Assembly: GCA_964418425.1 (NCBI GenBank)
Contig: CAYQLT010000054.1
Location: 1 to 17,176 of the forward strand
Reading direction: 5' to 3'
DNA: 17,176 nt
From: CAYQLT01 sp964418425
GTDB taxonomy: Bacteria > Bacillota > Limnochordia > Limnochordales > Geochordaceae
Shown here: piece by piece, positions 1 to 7,837 of the stretch
Layout of the letters: the number at the start of each line of letters is the position of its first letter
Numbering within the stretch: position 1 is the first letter of the stretch
Notes under the pieces: generated by a model
Database searches by the model: none
Seen by the model: only the letters and a program-made list of their open reading frames with translations
What the model was told of the DNA's origin: nothing
Position numbers and translations under genes: made by a program

Positions 1-89
1 TGGTGCCCGGGCCGGGACTTGAACCCGGATGGGGTTTTACCCCCACACGCCCCTCAAACGTGCGCGTCTGCCAGTTCCGCCACCCGGGC
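1..89 (-). tRNA. tRNA-Leu (anticodon GAG)
   Basis: Read on the minus strand, this folds as a complete class II tRNA. The acceptor stem is GCCCGGG/CCCGGGC. The anticodon stem CACGT/GCGTG closes a 7-nt loop TTGAGGG with anticodon GAG, which reads CUC and CUU leucine codons. The long variable arm (GGGG, TAAAA loop, CCCC) is typical of tRNA-Leu, and the T arm is CCGGG-TTCAAGT-CCCGG. The 3' CCA is encoded and ends at base 1, so any terminator lies outside the window. A strong promoter sits 24 bp upstream of the mature 5' end. Confidence 0.96.
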
Positions 90-112
90 ACTCGGGGTGG
101 GCCGTCGGCGCC

Positions 113-142
113 ATTATAGGAGCCGCCAGCGCGGCCCGTCAA
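113..142 (-). promoter_or_regulatory. sigma-70-type promoter of tRNA-Leu
   Basis: On the minus strand, TTGACG (bases 142-137) is followed after 18 bp by a perfect TATAAT (118-113). Transcription would start near base 106, giving a 5' leader of about 17 nt before the mature tRNA. It stands out in a very GC-rich stretch and matches the housekeeping consensus in all but one of twelve hexamer positions. The exporter permease upstream ends at 190, so this promoter gives the tRNA its own transcript. Confidence 0.8.
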
Positions 143-189
143 GCAGACGGCAGCCGCACCCACGTACCGCCGGGAGTCAGGCGGGTGGT

Positions 190-2043
190 TCAGGAAAGCT
201 CCCCGGCGTCCCCCAGCAAGCGCTCAGCCTGCCGAACGCACAGCCACGTGGCCCCGGCACCCAGCGCCGCCAGGATCGTTGCGCCGGCCGTCAGGGCCAT
301 GGCCGGGCTCAGCCCGGCACGCTGGAGGACCCACCAGGGCCCGCCGGCTGCCGCAAGTGCCGCCAGCGCCAGCAGCATGCTCCACAGGCTGTTGATGTTG
401 CCTTTCATGGCCTGCTGGGGGTTCTCCCAAAGGGTGTTGGGGCGGACAAGGTCGATCCAGAGCGACCCGGCCAGGGCCGGCCAGCTTCCGACCAGCCCGA
501 GGGCCAGCCCGCCCAGCGCCACAGACGCCGGTACCCGCAGGACCACCCGGGCGCACCCCGCCACCAGGACCGCCGTCAGCATGGTGAAGGGCGTGGCGAA
601 CAGCAGCCGGGCGGCCACATGTCCGGCTGGGGAGATGGGTAATGCCGCCGTTTGAGAAAACCCTCGCCCCTCCCGGGAGACCGATGTGGCGGCGATCTGG
701 CTGGACCCGGCCATGAAGACGCTTACCGCCCCGATGGCCGCGGCGACCCGGGCCGGCTCGAAGCGGCCGGACAGTTCGGCCAGCGCCCCCCGCATTGGGG
801 AAAACCAGCCTACCATCACCAGCACCAGGGGCGGCACGAGGACGTTGGTGACGGCCGGCAGCATGAAGGGGGGTGTGCGCCACAGCACCCGCCACTCCCG
901 CAGCGCCAGAGCCGCCACCCGGGATCGGGCCGGACCGGCCAGCAGGCGGCTGGCCGCCTGCCTGACTTCCCACGCCCCGGCGGCCCCTGGCAAAGCCACC
1001 CGCCGCCGGGTGGGCTCCTCCAGACCCGCTTGCACACCCAACAGGTACCATCGCGCCGCCAGGGCCAGCGCAGGGAGCGCTACGGCCGCCGAAAACAGCA
1101 AGAAGGCCGCCAACCGGGCGAGTCTCTCGACCGTCCCGACGGCCACCCCGCCGGCCGGGCCCATCAGAGCCTCGGCCGCCCACCGCGCCGGCGGGTAGAC
1201 GGCCGCCGCCTGCAGAACGAGGGCGTTGGGCGCCTGGAGTATCCGGGCCAGCGCTTCGGGCTCGTTGATCCGGGCCATGATCTGAAAGTTGACATACTGG
1301 TAACCCAGCGCCACCGCGATCCCGACCAGGCTTCCGGCGATGTACACCGCGTCCCGATGGCGCACCAAGGCCGTCCCACGTCCGACCGCCACCGCCACCA
1401 TCGAGGCCAGAGCCAGCGGCACGGCGGGGAGCGCAAGCCAGATCACTAGCCCCGCCAGCCAGAACACCGGGTCGCCCGTGCCGAACGCCGCGCCCGCTTC
1501 CACGGTGGCGACGGAGCCGGACGCCAAAAGGGCCGGCCCCACCGCCAGGGCCGCCACCAGGAGCACGTCCAGGTACAACACGGCCAGGCGCGCCCCGGCG
1601 ACCTCCACGGGCCGAAGCGGCAGCGCGAGCATTCGGGGCAGGTCGGTCGCGAAAAAGAGGCTGCTCATCACGAAAGCCGTGCCAAACACCAGCACCAGAA
1701 GCTGCCCGCCCACAACCGCCATCAACGGCACACCCAGCGGCTGCCCGGCCAGGACCAGGCCTACATGAAGCGCCCGAACCAACTGAAACGTCCCGACCGC
1801 CCACCCCCCTGCGCTCGCCACCAGCAGCAGGCCCAGCACCACGGACCGCGCCCGCGACTGCCTTCCCCCCGCACTGCGGGCAAGGGTGTACCGGGGCGAC
1901 AGGTGCCCGGCCAAGAGCACCCGCACCGTCGCCAGCCACGGGGGACGACAGCGCTCTATGCCCTGGCGCATCCGACGGGAGCCGGGGCCCGGGGTTGGGC
2001 CGGTCGACTTTTCCAGCGGGGAGGGGGCGCTCCGCTGGCTCAC
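190..2043 (-). CDS. ABC exporter permease (ABC-2-like, two-module membrane protein)
   Basis: This 617-residue, very hydrophobic protein should be the membrane subunit of an ABC exporter. The partner is the ATPase just upstream, and the two genes share a GTGA overlap (GTG start at 2043, ATPase TGA at 2042-2040), so translation is probably coupled. After about 40 basic, proline-rich cytoplasmic residues there is a first membrane half. A basic stretch (SRVAALALREWRVLWRTPPF) then leads to a second half, giving perhaps 12 membrane segments in all. Each half resembles an ABC-2-type domain. The motif SREGRGFSQTAALPIS in the second half is of the kind seen at the ATPase-coupling loop of large ABC-2 permeases. 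Nothing in the sequence shows the substrate. A later start at an internal ATG, giving MRQGIERC, is possible, but the overlap favours GTG 2043. Confidence 0.8.
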   Translation of the reverse strand: MSQRSAPSPLEKSTGPTPGPGSRRMRQGIERCRPPWLATVRVLLAGHLSPRYTLARSAGGRQSRARSVVLGLLLVASAGGWAVGTFQLVRALHVGLVLAGQPLGVPLMAVVGGQLLVLVFGTAFVMSSLFFATDLPRMLALPLRPVEVAGARLAVLYLDVLLVAALAVGPALLASGSVATVEAGAAFGTGDPVFWLAGLVIWLALPAVPLALASMVAVAVGRGTALVRHRDAVYIAGSLVGIAVALGYQYVNFQIMARINEPEALARILQAPNALVLQAAAVYPPARWAAEALMGPAGGVAVGTVERLARLAAFLLFSAAVALPALALAARWYLLGVQAGLEEPTRRRVALPGAAGAWEVRQAASRLLAGPARSRVAALALREWRVLWRTPPFMLPAVTNVLVPPLVLVMVGWFSPMRGALAELSGRFEPARVAAAIGAVSVFMAGSSQIAATSVSREGRGFSQTAALPISPAGHVAARLLFATPFTMLTAVLVAGCARVVLRVPASVALGGLALGLVGSWPALAGSLWIDLVRPNTLWENPQQAMKGNINSLWSMLLALAALAAAGGPWWVLQRAGLSPAMALTAGATILAALGAGATWLCVRQAERLLGDAGELS

Positions 2044-2681
2044 GGCGCCGGCTCGGGCAGCCGAGCCTGGGTCACCTCCAGGAAGATCTGCTCCAGCGTT
2101 TCATGACCCCTGGCATGCAGCGCCCGCATCTCGTCCATGGTTCCGCTGGCCACCAGCCGGCCGCGGTGGATGATGCCCACGCGGTCGCACAACCGTTCGG
2201 CCACATCCAGGATGTGGGTCGAGAAAAAGACGCTGCGCCCCTGGCGGGCGTGCTCGCGCAGAAGTTCCTTCATGACGTACGCGGAACGGGGGTCAAGCCC
2301 CACCAGCGGCTCATCCAACACCAACAGCGCCGGGCGAACCATCAGCGCTCCCACCAGAGCCAGCTTCTGGCGCATGCCGTGGGAGTAGGTGGCGATGAGG
2401 TCCTCGATGGCGGCGGCCAGATCCAGGGCCTCGACGAGGGGCCAGGCGCGAGCGAAGCGTTCGGCCGGAGGGATGCCGTAGACATCGGCGAGAAAACCGA
2501 GGTACTCGTAGCCGCGCAGGCGGGGCCAGAGCTCCGGCGTGTCGGGAACGTAGCCGATGCGGCGGCGCACCTCGGGCGTGGAGGGCACGGCCACAAGTCC
2601 GTCCACGGTGATGGAGCCCCGGTCGGGCCGCAGGATGCCGACGATCATCTTGATGGTCGTGGTCTTGCCGGCCCCATTGGG
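2040..2681 (-). CDS. ABC exporter ATPase, 5' end lost in assembly gap
   Basis: The last 213 residues of an ABC ATPase that drives the permease downstream. The visible part begins inside Walker A (PNGAGKTTT) at the gap edge. It continues with the signature YSHGMRQKLALVGAL, Walker B LLVLDEPLVGLDP with its D-loop, and the switch histidine in FFSTHILDVAERL. The stretch IGYVPDTPELWPRLRG occupies the Q-loop region, as in ATPases of ABC-2-type exporters such as CcmA/NatA relatives. About 35-40 N-terminal residues and the start codon must lie in the N gap. The stop overlaps the permease start (GTGA). The gene ran divergently from the HD-GYP gene on the far side of the gap. Family and role are clear; the substrate is unknown. 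Confidence 0.9.
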   Translation of the reverse strand, partial: PNGAGKTTTIKMIVGILRPDRGSITVDGLVAVPSTPEVRRRIGYVPDTPELWPRLRGYEYLGFLADVYGIPPAERFARAWPLVEALDLAAAIEDLIATYSHGMRQKLALVGALMVRPALLVLDEPLVGLDPRSAYVMKELLREHARQGRSVFFSTHILDVAERLCDRVGIIHRGRLVASGTMDEMRALHARGHETLEQIFLEVTQARLPEPAP

Positions 2682-2781
2682 NNNNNNNNNNNNNNNNNNN
2701 NNNNNNNNNNNNNNNNNNNNNNNNNNNNNNNNNNNNNNNNNNNNNNNNNNNNNNNNNNNNNNNNNNNNNNNNNNNNNNNNN
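2682..2781. other. Assembly gap (100 N), real missing sequence
   Basis: A run of exactly 100 N, the usual placeholder for a gap of unknown size. The left edge cuts the ATPase inside Walker A, so at least about 110 bp of its coding sequence is missing, plus whatever controls the two divergent genes. Unlike the second gap, the flanks share no repeated sequence that would let them be merged. Confidence 0.95.
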
Positions 2782-2867
2782 TGCACGATGCGACCGAGCT
2801 CGTCCAGCAGGTCGTCGGCCACGAGGTAGGTAGCCCCGTGGAAGCCGGCCGGGTGCGAGAGCATGAG

Positions 2868-3548
2868 ATGGGGGTTACCGTTTTTACTCGCCTCATCCGG
2901 GCCGTTGCCCGCATGGCTGAGGTTCGGGACCCGGACATCGAGGGCCACCTCGAGCGGATGCAGCACGTGGTGCGGTGGCTGGTGGGAAGCCACGAAGCGT
3001 GCTGCGCCTGGAGCCCCCAGGAGCGGGAGGGGGTTGCGCTGCTGAGCATGCTGCACGACCTTGGCAAGGTGGCCCTGCCCGAAGGCATCCTATTCAAGCC
3101 GGCCCCCCTGACCCCGGAAGAACGCAGGCTGATGGAGCGCCACACGGTCATTGGGGAGGAGCTTATCCGCCGGCACCTGGAGATCCCGGGCCTGGAGTCC
3201 TGGATCGCCCGGGCGGCCGAGATCGCGCGATGGCACCACGAGCGCTGGGACGGCACGGGCTACCCGGACGGCCTGGCGGGTGAGGCGATTCCGCTCGCTG
3301 CTCGCATCGTGGCGGTGGTGGACGTGCTCGACGCGTTGCTGAGCCGCCGCGCCTACAAAGAGCCATGGCCCTGGGAGAGGGCGGTCGCCTACATCGAAGA
3401 GCAGCAAGGGCGGCAGTTCGACCCGGCCTTGGTGAAAACGTTTTTGAAGGTTGCGGACGCCGTACGGGGGTATTACACCTCCCGTGGCCTGCCCGCGCTA
3501 CCATCGCCGCCGCAGCGGCCCCCAGCGGGTGAGGCGTCCTCCGGCTGA
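2868..3548 (+). CDS. HD-GYP domain phosphodiesterase (possible c-di-GMP hydrolase)
   Basis: From ATG 2868 this gives 226 residues that are almost entirely an HD-GYP domain. This family hydrolyses the bacterial second messenger cyclic di-GMP. The expected metal-binding positions are visible: H27, H63-D64 in MLHDLGK, H92, H123-H124 in HHERWDGTGYP (with GYP at 131-133) and D152 in VVDVLDAL. The last 20 or so residues are proline-rich and probably disordered. No receiver, GAF or membrane domain is visible, so as it stands it is a stand-alone catalytic domain. The frame is open back to the gap, and GTG codons at 2838 and 2853 are also possible. A weak GAGGT at 2823-2827 suits the GTG at 2838, so the protein may be longer and could have carried a sensor domain. 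The family is firm; the start is uncertain. Confidence 0.85.
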   Translation: MGVTVFTRLIRAVARMAEVRDPDIEGHLERMQHVVRWLVGSHEACCAWSPQEREGVALLSMLHDLGKVALPEGILFKPAPLTPEERRLMERHTVIGEELIRRHLEIPGLESWIARAAEIARWHHERWDGTGYPDGLAGEAIPLAARIVAVVDVLDALLSRRAYKEPWPWERAVAYIEEQQGRQFDPALVKTFLKVADAVRGYYTSRGLPALPSPPQRPPAGEASSG

Positions 3549-3818
3549 AGCCCCGGGCCGTGCCTGCCGTGAGCTATCGTGCGCCTGCGCCGGTCGAGGG
3601 CGCACCCACAGCGCTTCTGCCGCTGCGGCCCCGGCGGTGCTCCCGGCGTTTGCAGCTCTCCCCAGAGGGGGAAGGCAGCGGTGGGCCTCTGGCGGGCCTC
3701 GGGGGTCGAAAGGACGCAGGAGGAAGGCGGCGGGCGGCGCACGAACAGGTGGGCCGCCAGAGGGCTGGCTTGCTTTCGGGCCCCGGCGTACTCAACTGGC
3801 TGGCAAGGGGGTTTCTCG
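3549..3818 (+). other. Leader region of the Dpp-type operon
   Basis: There is no convincing gene in these 270 bp. The region must hold the promoter of the binding-protein gene, but I see no clear sigma-70 hexamers. It contains an inverted pair (3686-3695 and 3754-3763) and a small stem at about 3659-3671. I looked for T-box signatures, because peptide and amino-acid importers in Bacillota sometimes carry them, and found none. A Shine-Dalgarno sequence AAGGGGGT (3805-3812) precedes ATG 3819. Confidence 0.5.
3686..3763. repeat. 10-bp perfect inverted repeat upstream of the binding-protein gene
   Basis: CCTCTGGCGG (3686-3695) and its exact complement CCGCCAGAGG (3754-3763) are separated by 58 bp. 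Paired, they would close a long hairpin in the 5' leader. As DNA they could be two half-sites of a looping regulator. Ten-base matches occur by chance more often in GC-rich DNA, so this is only suggestive. Confidence 0.3.
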
Positions 3819-5372
3819 ATGCGGCAGGGCTGGTCGTGGTTTGTGGGTCTTGTGGCCGTGGCGAGCTTGGTGGCCTTAGCAGCGTCGGTGTCGCTGGCGC
3901 AGCAACCGCCGCCGGACGTCCTGGTGCTGGCCACCTCGACGGATCCGCAGACGGTGGATCCTGCGTGGGAGATGGACAACCACGCCTGGATGGTGTTGTA
4001 CCACGCGTATGACCGCCTGATGGCGTACAAGGGCGCGAGCACCGAGGTCGAGCCGAAGCTGGCCCGGTCGTTCTCCGTCTCGCCGGACGGCAGGACGTAC
4101 ACCTTCGAACTGCGCGATGGCGTACGGTTCGCGGACGGTACCCCCCTGGACGCGGAGGCGGTTCGGTTTACTTTCGAGCGGCTGAAGGGGATCGGAGCCG
4201 GGCCCAGCGAGATGTTCCCGACTTTGGAGCGGGTGGAGGCGGTGGGCCCGTACACGGTCCGCTTCATCCTCTCCGAGCCGTTTGGCGCTTTCCTTTCCAC
4301 GCTGGCGCACCCCGGGGCGAGCATTGTCAACCCCCGCGTGGTTCGGCAAAACGCTACCGCAGACGATCCCTGGGCGCGCAACTACCTGGCTGTGAACACA
4401 GCCGGCTCAGGGCCGTTTACTCTCAGGGAATGGCGCAAAGGCGAACGCATCGTGCTGGAGGCCAACCGTGAGTATTGGGGCGGCCGGCCACGGCTTTCTC
4501 GCGTGCTCATCCGCATCGTGCCGGAGTCCAACACCCAGCGCCTGCTGCTGGAACGGGGTGAGGTGGACGTCGCCGAGAACCTGACCGCCGACCAGATCGC
4601 CCTGATCCGGGACCTGCCCGGGATCCGGGTGGAGCAACACGCCTCCCCGTTTGTGCAATACGTGTACATCAACAACCGCCGCATCACCGACGTGCGGCTG
4701 CGCCAGGCGCTTTCGTACGCCGTCGACTACAAGGGCGTCATCGACACGGTGGAGCGCGGCCTCGGGTTGCAGATGCGGGGCCCCATTCCCCAGGGCATGG
4801 TGGGCCACGATCCGCAGGCGTTCCAGTACCGCTACGACCCGGATCGGGCGCGGCGGTTGCTGCAGGAGGCCGGGTACGACGGGCGGGAGCTTCGGCTGCT
4901 CTTCGCCGACCGCTTTGCCTGGTGGCCGGCGCTGGCGCAGTACCTGCAGGCCAACTTCGCCGCCGTCGGGGTGCGGGTGAAGCTGGAGCAGTACGCCTGG
5001 GCCACGCTGCGCCAGAAGTACCAGGAAGGCGACTTCGACCTGGCCCTGGGGGTCTGGAGCCCGGATTTCGCCGACCCGTACATGTTCATGAACTTCTGGT
5101 TTGACTCCAACAACTGGGGGCTGGCCGGCAACCGGGCCTTTTACGCCAATCCCCGGGTGGACGAACTGGTGCGCCGGGCGGCGGTGGTCACCGACCAGGC
5201 GGAGCGCCTGCGGCTGTACCGGGAGGCCCAGGCCATCGTGATCGAGGAGGCGCCGTACATCTACCTCTACCAGAAGACGCTGCAGTACCCGATGCGGGAC
5301 CGGGTGCAGGGATACGTTTTCAATCCCATGCTGGTGGACATGTACAACTTCCCGGATATGTTCAAGCGTTAG
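3819..5372 (+). CDS. Family-5 ABC substrate-binding protein (Dpp/Opp type)
   Basis: This 517-residue extracytoplasmic protein captures the ligand for the two permeases downstream. Residues 1-27 form a signal peptide (basic MRQGW, hydrophobic core, SLA before QQP) with a signal peptidase I type site and no lipobox cysteine. The mature part follows the SBP_bac_5 pattern: the ligand-cluster opening STDPQTVDPAW, then YTFELRDGVRFADGTPLDAE, then PFVQYVYINNRRITDVRLRQALSYAVD, and a C-terminal half with VWSPDFADPYMFMNFW. The length is usual for the family, whose members bind peptides, nickel chelates, sugars or opines, so the ligand cannot be read from sequence. ATG 3819 has a good Shine-Dalgarno (AAGGGGGT); the frame is open further upstream but lacks a signal peptide there. 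The permease gene follows after 57 bp. Confidence 0.92.
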   Translation: MRQGWSWFVGLVAVASLVALAASVSLAQQPPPDVLVLATSTDPQTVDPAWEMDNHAWMVLYHAYDRLMAYKGASTEVEPKLARSFSVSPDGRTYTFELRDGVRFADGTPLDAEAVRFTFERLKGIGAGPSEMFPTLERVEAVGPYTVRFILSEPFGAFLSTLAHPGASIVNPRVVRQNATADDPWARNYLAVNTAGSGPFTLREWRKGERIVLEANREYWGGRPRLSRVLIRIVPESNTQRLLLERGEVDVAENLTADQIALIRDLPGIRVEQHASPFVQYVYINNRRITDVRLRQALSYAVDYKGVIDTVERGLGLQMRGPIPQGMVGHDPQAFQYRYDPDRARRLLQEAGYDGRELRLLFADRFAWWPALAQYLQANFAAVGVRVKLEQYAWATLRQKYQEGDFDLALGVWSPDFADPYMFMNFWFDSNNWGLAGNRAFYANPRVDELVRRAAVVTDQAERLRLYREAQAIVIEEAPYIYLYQKTLQYPMRDRVQGYVFNPMLVDMYNFPDMFKR

Positions 5373-5429
5373 CCCGCCTGGCAGCATGCGCGGGCATCTT
5401 CACCGCCGAGGTGGCAGGGCAGCACGGGC

Positions 5430-6589
5430 ATGTGGGTGTATGCGCTGCGGCGGCTGGCGGCGGCAATTCCCGCCCTTGTAGGGGTGACGCTGGTTACCTT
5501 CGCCGTCACGGCGGCCGTTCCGGGTGACCCTGCCCTTTTGGCGGTGGGACAGCGGGCCAGCCCCCAGACGCTGGAGCGCGTGCGGCGGGAGATGGGGCTC
5601 GACCGGCCGCTGCCGGTTCGCTACCTTTACTACCTGCGGGGGCTTGCCCGGGGNNNNNNNNNNNNNNNNNNNNNNNNNNNNNNNNNNNNNNNNNNNNNNN
5701 NNNNNNNNNNNNNNNNNNNNNNNNNNNNNNNNNNNNNNNNNNNNNNNNNNNNNTCGACCGGCCGCTGCCGGTTCGCTACCTTTACTACCTGCGGGGGCTT
5801 GCCCGGGGTAACCTCGGGCGGAGCCTGCGAACCCAGCGGCCGGTGGCCCAGGACCTAAGGGAGCGTTTTCCCGCCACCCTGGAACTCACCCTCGCCGCCG
5901 TGGCCTTCGCGGTGGGGGTGGGAGTGGTGCTGGGGGTGACGGCGGCGGTGCGGGGCGGCCGGTGGGATACCCTGACGAGGACCCTGGCCGTGGCCGGCAT
6001 CTCGACGCCCGTCTTCTGGTGGGGGCTCTTGCTCATCCTGGTCTTTTACCGCAAGCTGGGCTGGCTGCCCGCGCAGGGCCGGTTCGATGCGTTTTACGAC
6101 CCGCCCGCAGGCCCAACCGGGCTTTACGTGGCCGACGCCGTCCTGGCCGGACAGTGGTGGGCGGTGCCGGTGGCTCTCAAGCACCTGGTCCTGCCGGCCG
6201 TCACCCTGGGGTACGTGCAGCTGGCGTTGGTGGCTCGCATGGTTCGGGCCGGCATGCTGGAGGTGCTAAGGGAGGATTACCTGCGGACGGCCCGGGCGAA
6301 GGGGCTTCCGGAGCGGCGGGTGATCTACCGCCATGCGCTCAAAAACGCCCTCATCCCGGCTGTGACGGTGGTGGGGCTCACCTTTGGCGAACTTTTGGGT
6401 GGAGCTGTGCTCACCGAGACAATTTTCGGGTGGCCGGGGATGGGCAAGTACGCGGTCGACTCCATCGCCAACCTGGATTACCCGGCCATCCTGGGGTTCA
6501 CGCTGGTGGTGGGGGCCGGCTTTGCGGTGATCAACCTGGCGGTGGACATGGCCTACGGGTTCCTCGACCCCCGGATCCGGTACGGGTGA
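5430..6589 (+). CDS. dppB: Dpp/Opp-type ABC permease, first subunit (split by a false gap)
   Basis: One of two membrane subunits of the importer. It starts at ATG 5430 with the family N-terminus MWVYALRRLAAAIPALVGVT. The coding sequence is interrupted by 100 N inside a duplicated 55-bp segment. If bases 5654-5808 are removed the frame continues without a break (GLARG-NLGRSL), giving 1005 bp and 334 residues, a normal DppB length. Read literally, the N run plus the second copy is 155 bp and shifts the frame. The C-terminal half carries the EAA coupling loop (EDYLRTARAKGLPERRVIYRHALKNALIP) and the usual ending ETIFGWPGMGKYAVDSI. About six membrane segments are expected. The stop overlaps a possible GTG start of the next permease (GTGA, 6586-6589). 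Family is certain; the exact substrate is not. Confidence 0.9.
5599..5808 (+). repeat. Identical 55-bp copies flanking a 100-N gap (assembly artefact)
   Basis: Bases 5599-5653 and 5754-5808 are identical over 55 bp, and the N run (5654-5753) fills exactly the space between them. The two contig ends evidently overlap and were not merged. The copies end flush against the N run on both sides, which is what an unresolved overlap looks like. A biological tandem repeat would not stop exactly at the gap. Confidence 0.92.
5654..5753. other. Assembly gap (100 N), probably no missing sequence
   Basis: A placeholder run of exactly 100 N lying between two identical 55-bp contig ends. Collapsing the overlap restores an in-frame permease of normal length, so the true gap size is probably negative and nothing is missing. 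Confidence 0.9.
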
Positions 6590-6609
6590 CGGCGGCAGGT
6601 GAGGGCGAG

Positions 6610-7530
6610 GTGAGCACCTCGCAGGCTTCGGGGTCGGGAGCGGCCGCTGTTTCCGGCCGGATGGCGGACGGCGCCGTGGCGGGGCAGCCGCCGCCGCGGT
6701 GGTCACGGGGGGCGATGCGACGGCTGCTTCGGACACCGGGGGCCGCGCTGGGCGGGGTTGTGTTGGCGGTCGTCCTGGTGGCGGTGGTCGTCGGGCCGTG
6801 GCTTTCGCCGTACCATCCGGCGGCCGTGGGCGCCGGACCCCGCCTTGCCCCGCCGGGACCTCAGCACCTGTTGGGCACCGACGAGCTGGGGCGGGATCTC
6901 CTGAGCCGGGTGCTGCACGGGGGGCGAGTGACGCTGCAGGTGGCCTTCGGGGTGGTCTTGACCGCCGCCGGCCTGGGAAGCCTGGCCGGGTTGTGGCTGG
7001 GCTACCGCGGGGGTTCGTGGGATAGCCTGGGGATGCGGATGGTGGACGTGGCGCTCACCTTCCCGGCCCTGGTGCTGGCCATGGCCCTGGCAGCCGTGCT
7101 GGGCCCCAGCCTGCGAAACGCGATGCTGGCGGTTGCCGCCGTGCAGCTGCCCCGCTACGTGCGGCTGATGCGCGGCGAGGCGCTGCGGCTGAAGGAGCGG
7201 GAGTTCGTGCTGGCGGCGCGGGCGGTGGGGGTGGGGGACGGGCAAATCCTGCTTCGCCACCTGTTCCCCAACGCATTGCCGGTGCTGCTGGTGTACGCCA
7301 CCCTGGGCCTGGGCGAAAGCACGCTGGCCGTGGCGTCGCTTTCGTTTTTGGGGCTCGGTGCCCAGCCGCCCACCCCGGAATGGGGTGCTTTGGTCAACGC
7401 CGGCCGTCCCTACCTGCTGGATCAGTGGTGGTACCCCACCGCCCCCGGCCTGGCCCTGTTCGTGACGGTCACCGCCCTCAACCTGCTGGGCGACGCCCTC
7501 CGCCAGCACCTCGATCCGCGGGTCCGCTGA
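6610..7530 (+). CDS. dppC: Dpp/Opp-type ABC permease, second subunit
   Basis: Second membrane subunit of the importer, 306 residues from GTG 6610. About 35 residues rich in Ser, Gly and Pro precede the typical start RRLLRTPGAALGGVVL and the first membrane helix. Next come the conserved LLGTDELGRDLLSRVLHGGR segment, further helices, the EAA coupling loop (REFVLAARAVGVGDGQILLRHLFPN) and the family ending ASLSFLGLGAQPPTPEWG. GTG 6586 overlaps the stop of the first permease and ATG 6715 begins at MRRLLRTP, so the start is not settled; GTG 6610 has a modest GGTGAGGG upstream. No DppD/DppF ATPase follows: the next gene is the HisD-like dehydrogenase after 342 bp, and a strong stem-loop begins at the base after the stop. 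Confidence 0.92.
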   Translation: MSTSQASGSGAAAVSGRMADGAVAGQPPPRWSRGAMRRLLRTPGAALGGVVLAVVLVAVVVGPWLSPYHPAAVGAGPRLAPPGPQHLLGTDELGRDLLSRVLHGGRVTLQVAFGVVLTAAGLGSLAGLWLGYRGGSWDSLGMRMVDVALTFPALVLAMALAAVLGPSLRNAMLAVAAVQLPRYVRLMRGEALRLKEREFVLAARAVGVGDGQILLRHLFPNALPVLLVYATLGLGESTLAVASLSFLGLGAQPPTPEWGALVNAGRPYLLDQWWYPTAPGLALFVTVTALNLLGDALRQHLDPRVR

Positions 7531-7579
7531 AACGCACGCCCCGGCCCTGAGGGCGTCTCGGACCGAGCGGGGCTGCGTT
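7531..7579 (+). terminator. Branched stem-loop directly after dppC (possible terminator without U-tract)
   Basis: An outer stem of 12 bp with one bulged base pairs 7531-7536 and 7538-7543 with 7568-7579 (bulge C7537). It encloses two small hairpins, GCCC-TGA-GGGC (7544-7554) and CTCG-GAC-CGAG (7557-7567), making a three-way junction. It begins at the first base after the TGA. No T-run follows, so it may act as a 3'-end stabiliser or a Rho-linked stop rather than a classical intrinsic terminator. Confidence 0.5.
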
Positions 7580-7775
7580 GCGGTTGCGGCCGCCGCCTGA
7601 AACCGATGGGCTTCCGGCAGGCAGGATCGCGGGCAAGGGTGACGTATACGCATACACGGCAGATCCCGGGGCGGCGTGCGGCGGGCATGTGGGGGGCTCT
7701 TACGCCCGTCCGTGGTGGGAGGCGGTGGGTGGCGCTGTAACGGCGTTTTCGCTTGGCTGCCGCGGAGGAGCCCGC

Positions 7776-7813
7776 TTGCGCATCCCGAAGGGTGCTCGGG
7801 TCTCGTTGCGCAA
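7776..7813. promoter_or_regulatory. Candidate LacI-type operator pair
   Basis: TTGCGCAT (7776-7783) and the perfect palindrome TTGCGCAA (7806-7813) have centres 30 bp apart, close to three helical turns. Even-length palindromes with a central CG step are typical of LacI-family operators, and a LacI-family gene is the second gene downstream. A related imperfect palindrome, GTATACGCATAC, lies at 7644-7655. The assignment is inferred from position and shape only. Confidence 0.35.
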
Positions 7814-7837
7814 GCGCATACGAACCACACCAGAACG

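Noticed and set aside
2040..3056. A single minus-strand gene running from inside the HD-GYP gene through the first gap into the ATPase
   Set aside because: The N run keeps the frame open artificially. The part right of the gap does not resemble an ABC ATPase N-terminus and has no ribosome-binding site.
3549..3818. A T-box or other riboswitch upstream of the Dpp-type operon
   Set aside because: No T-box core sequence, no specifier-like stem and no intrinsic terminator with a T-run could be found.
5430..5858. A frame from ATG 5430 reading through the N run and on to 5858 as a 142-residue protein
   Set aside because: It exists only because the N run and the duplicated contig end shift the frame. 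The collapsed sequence gives a normal permease.
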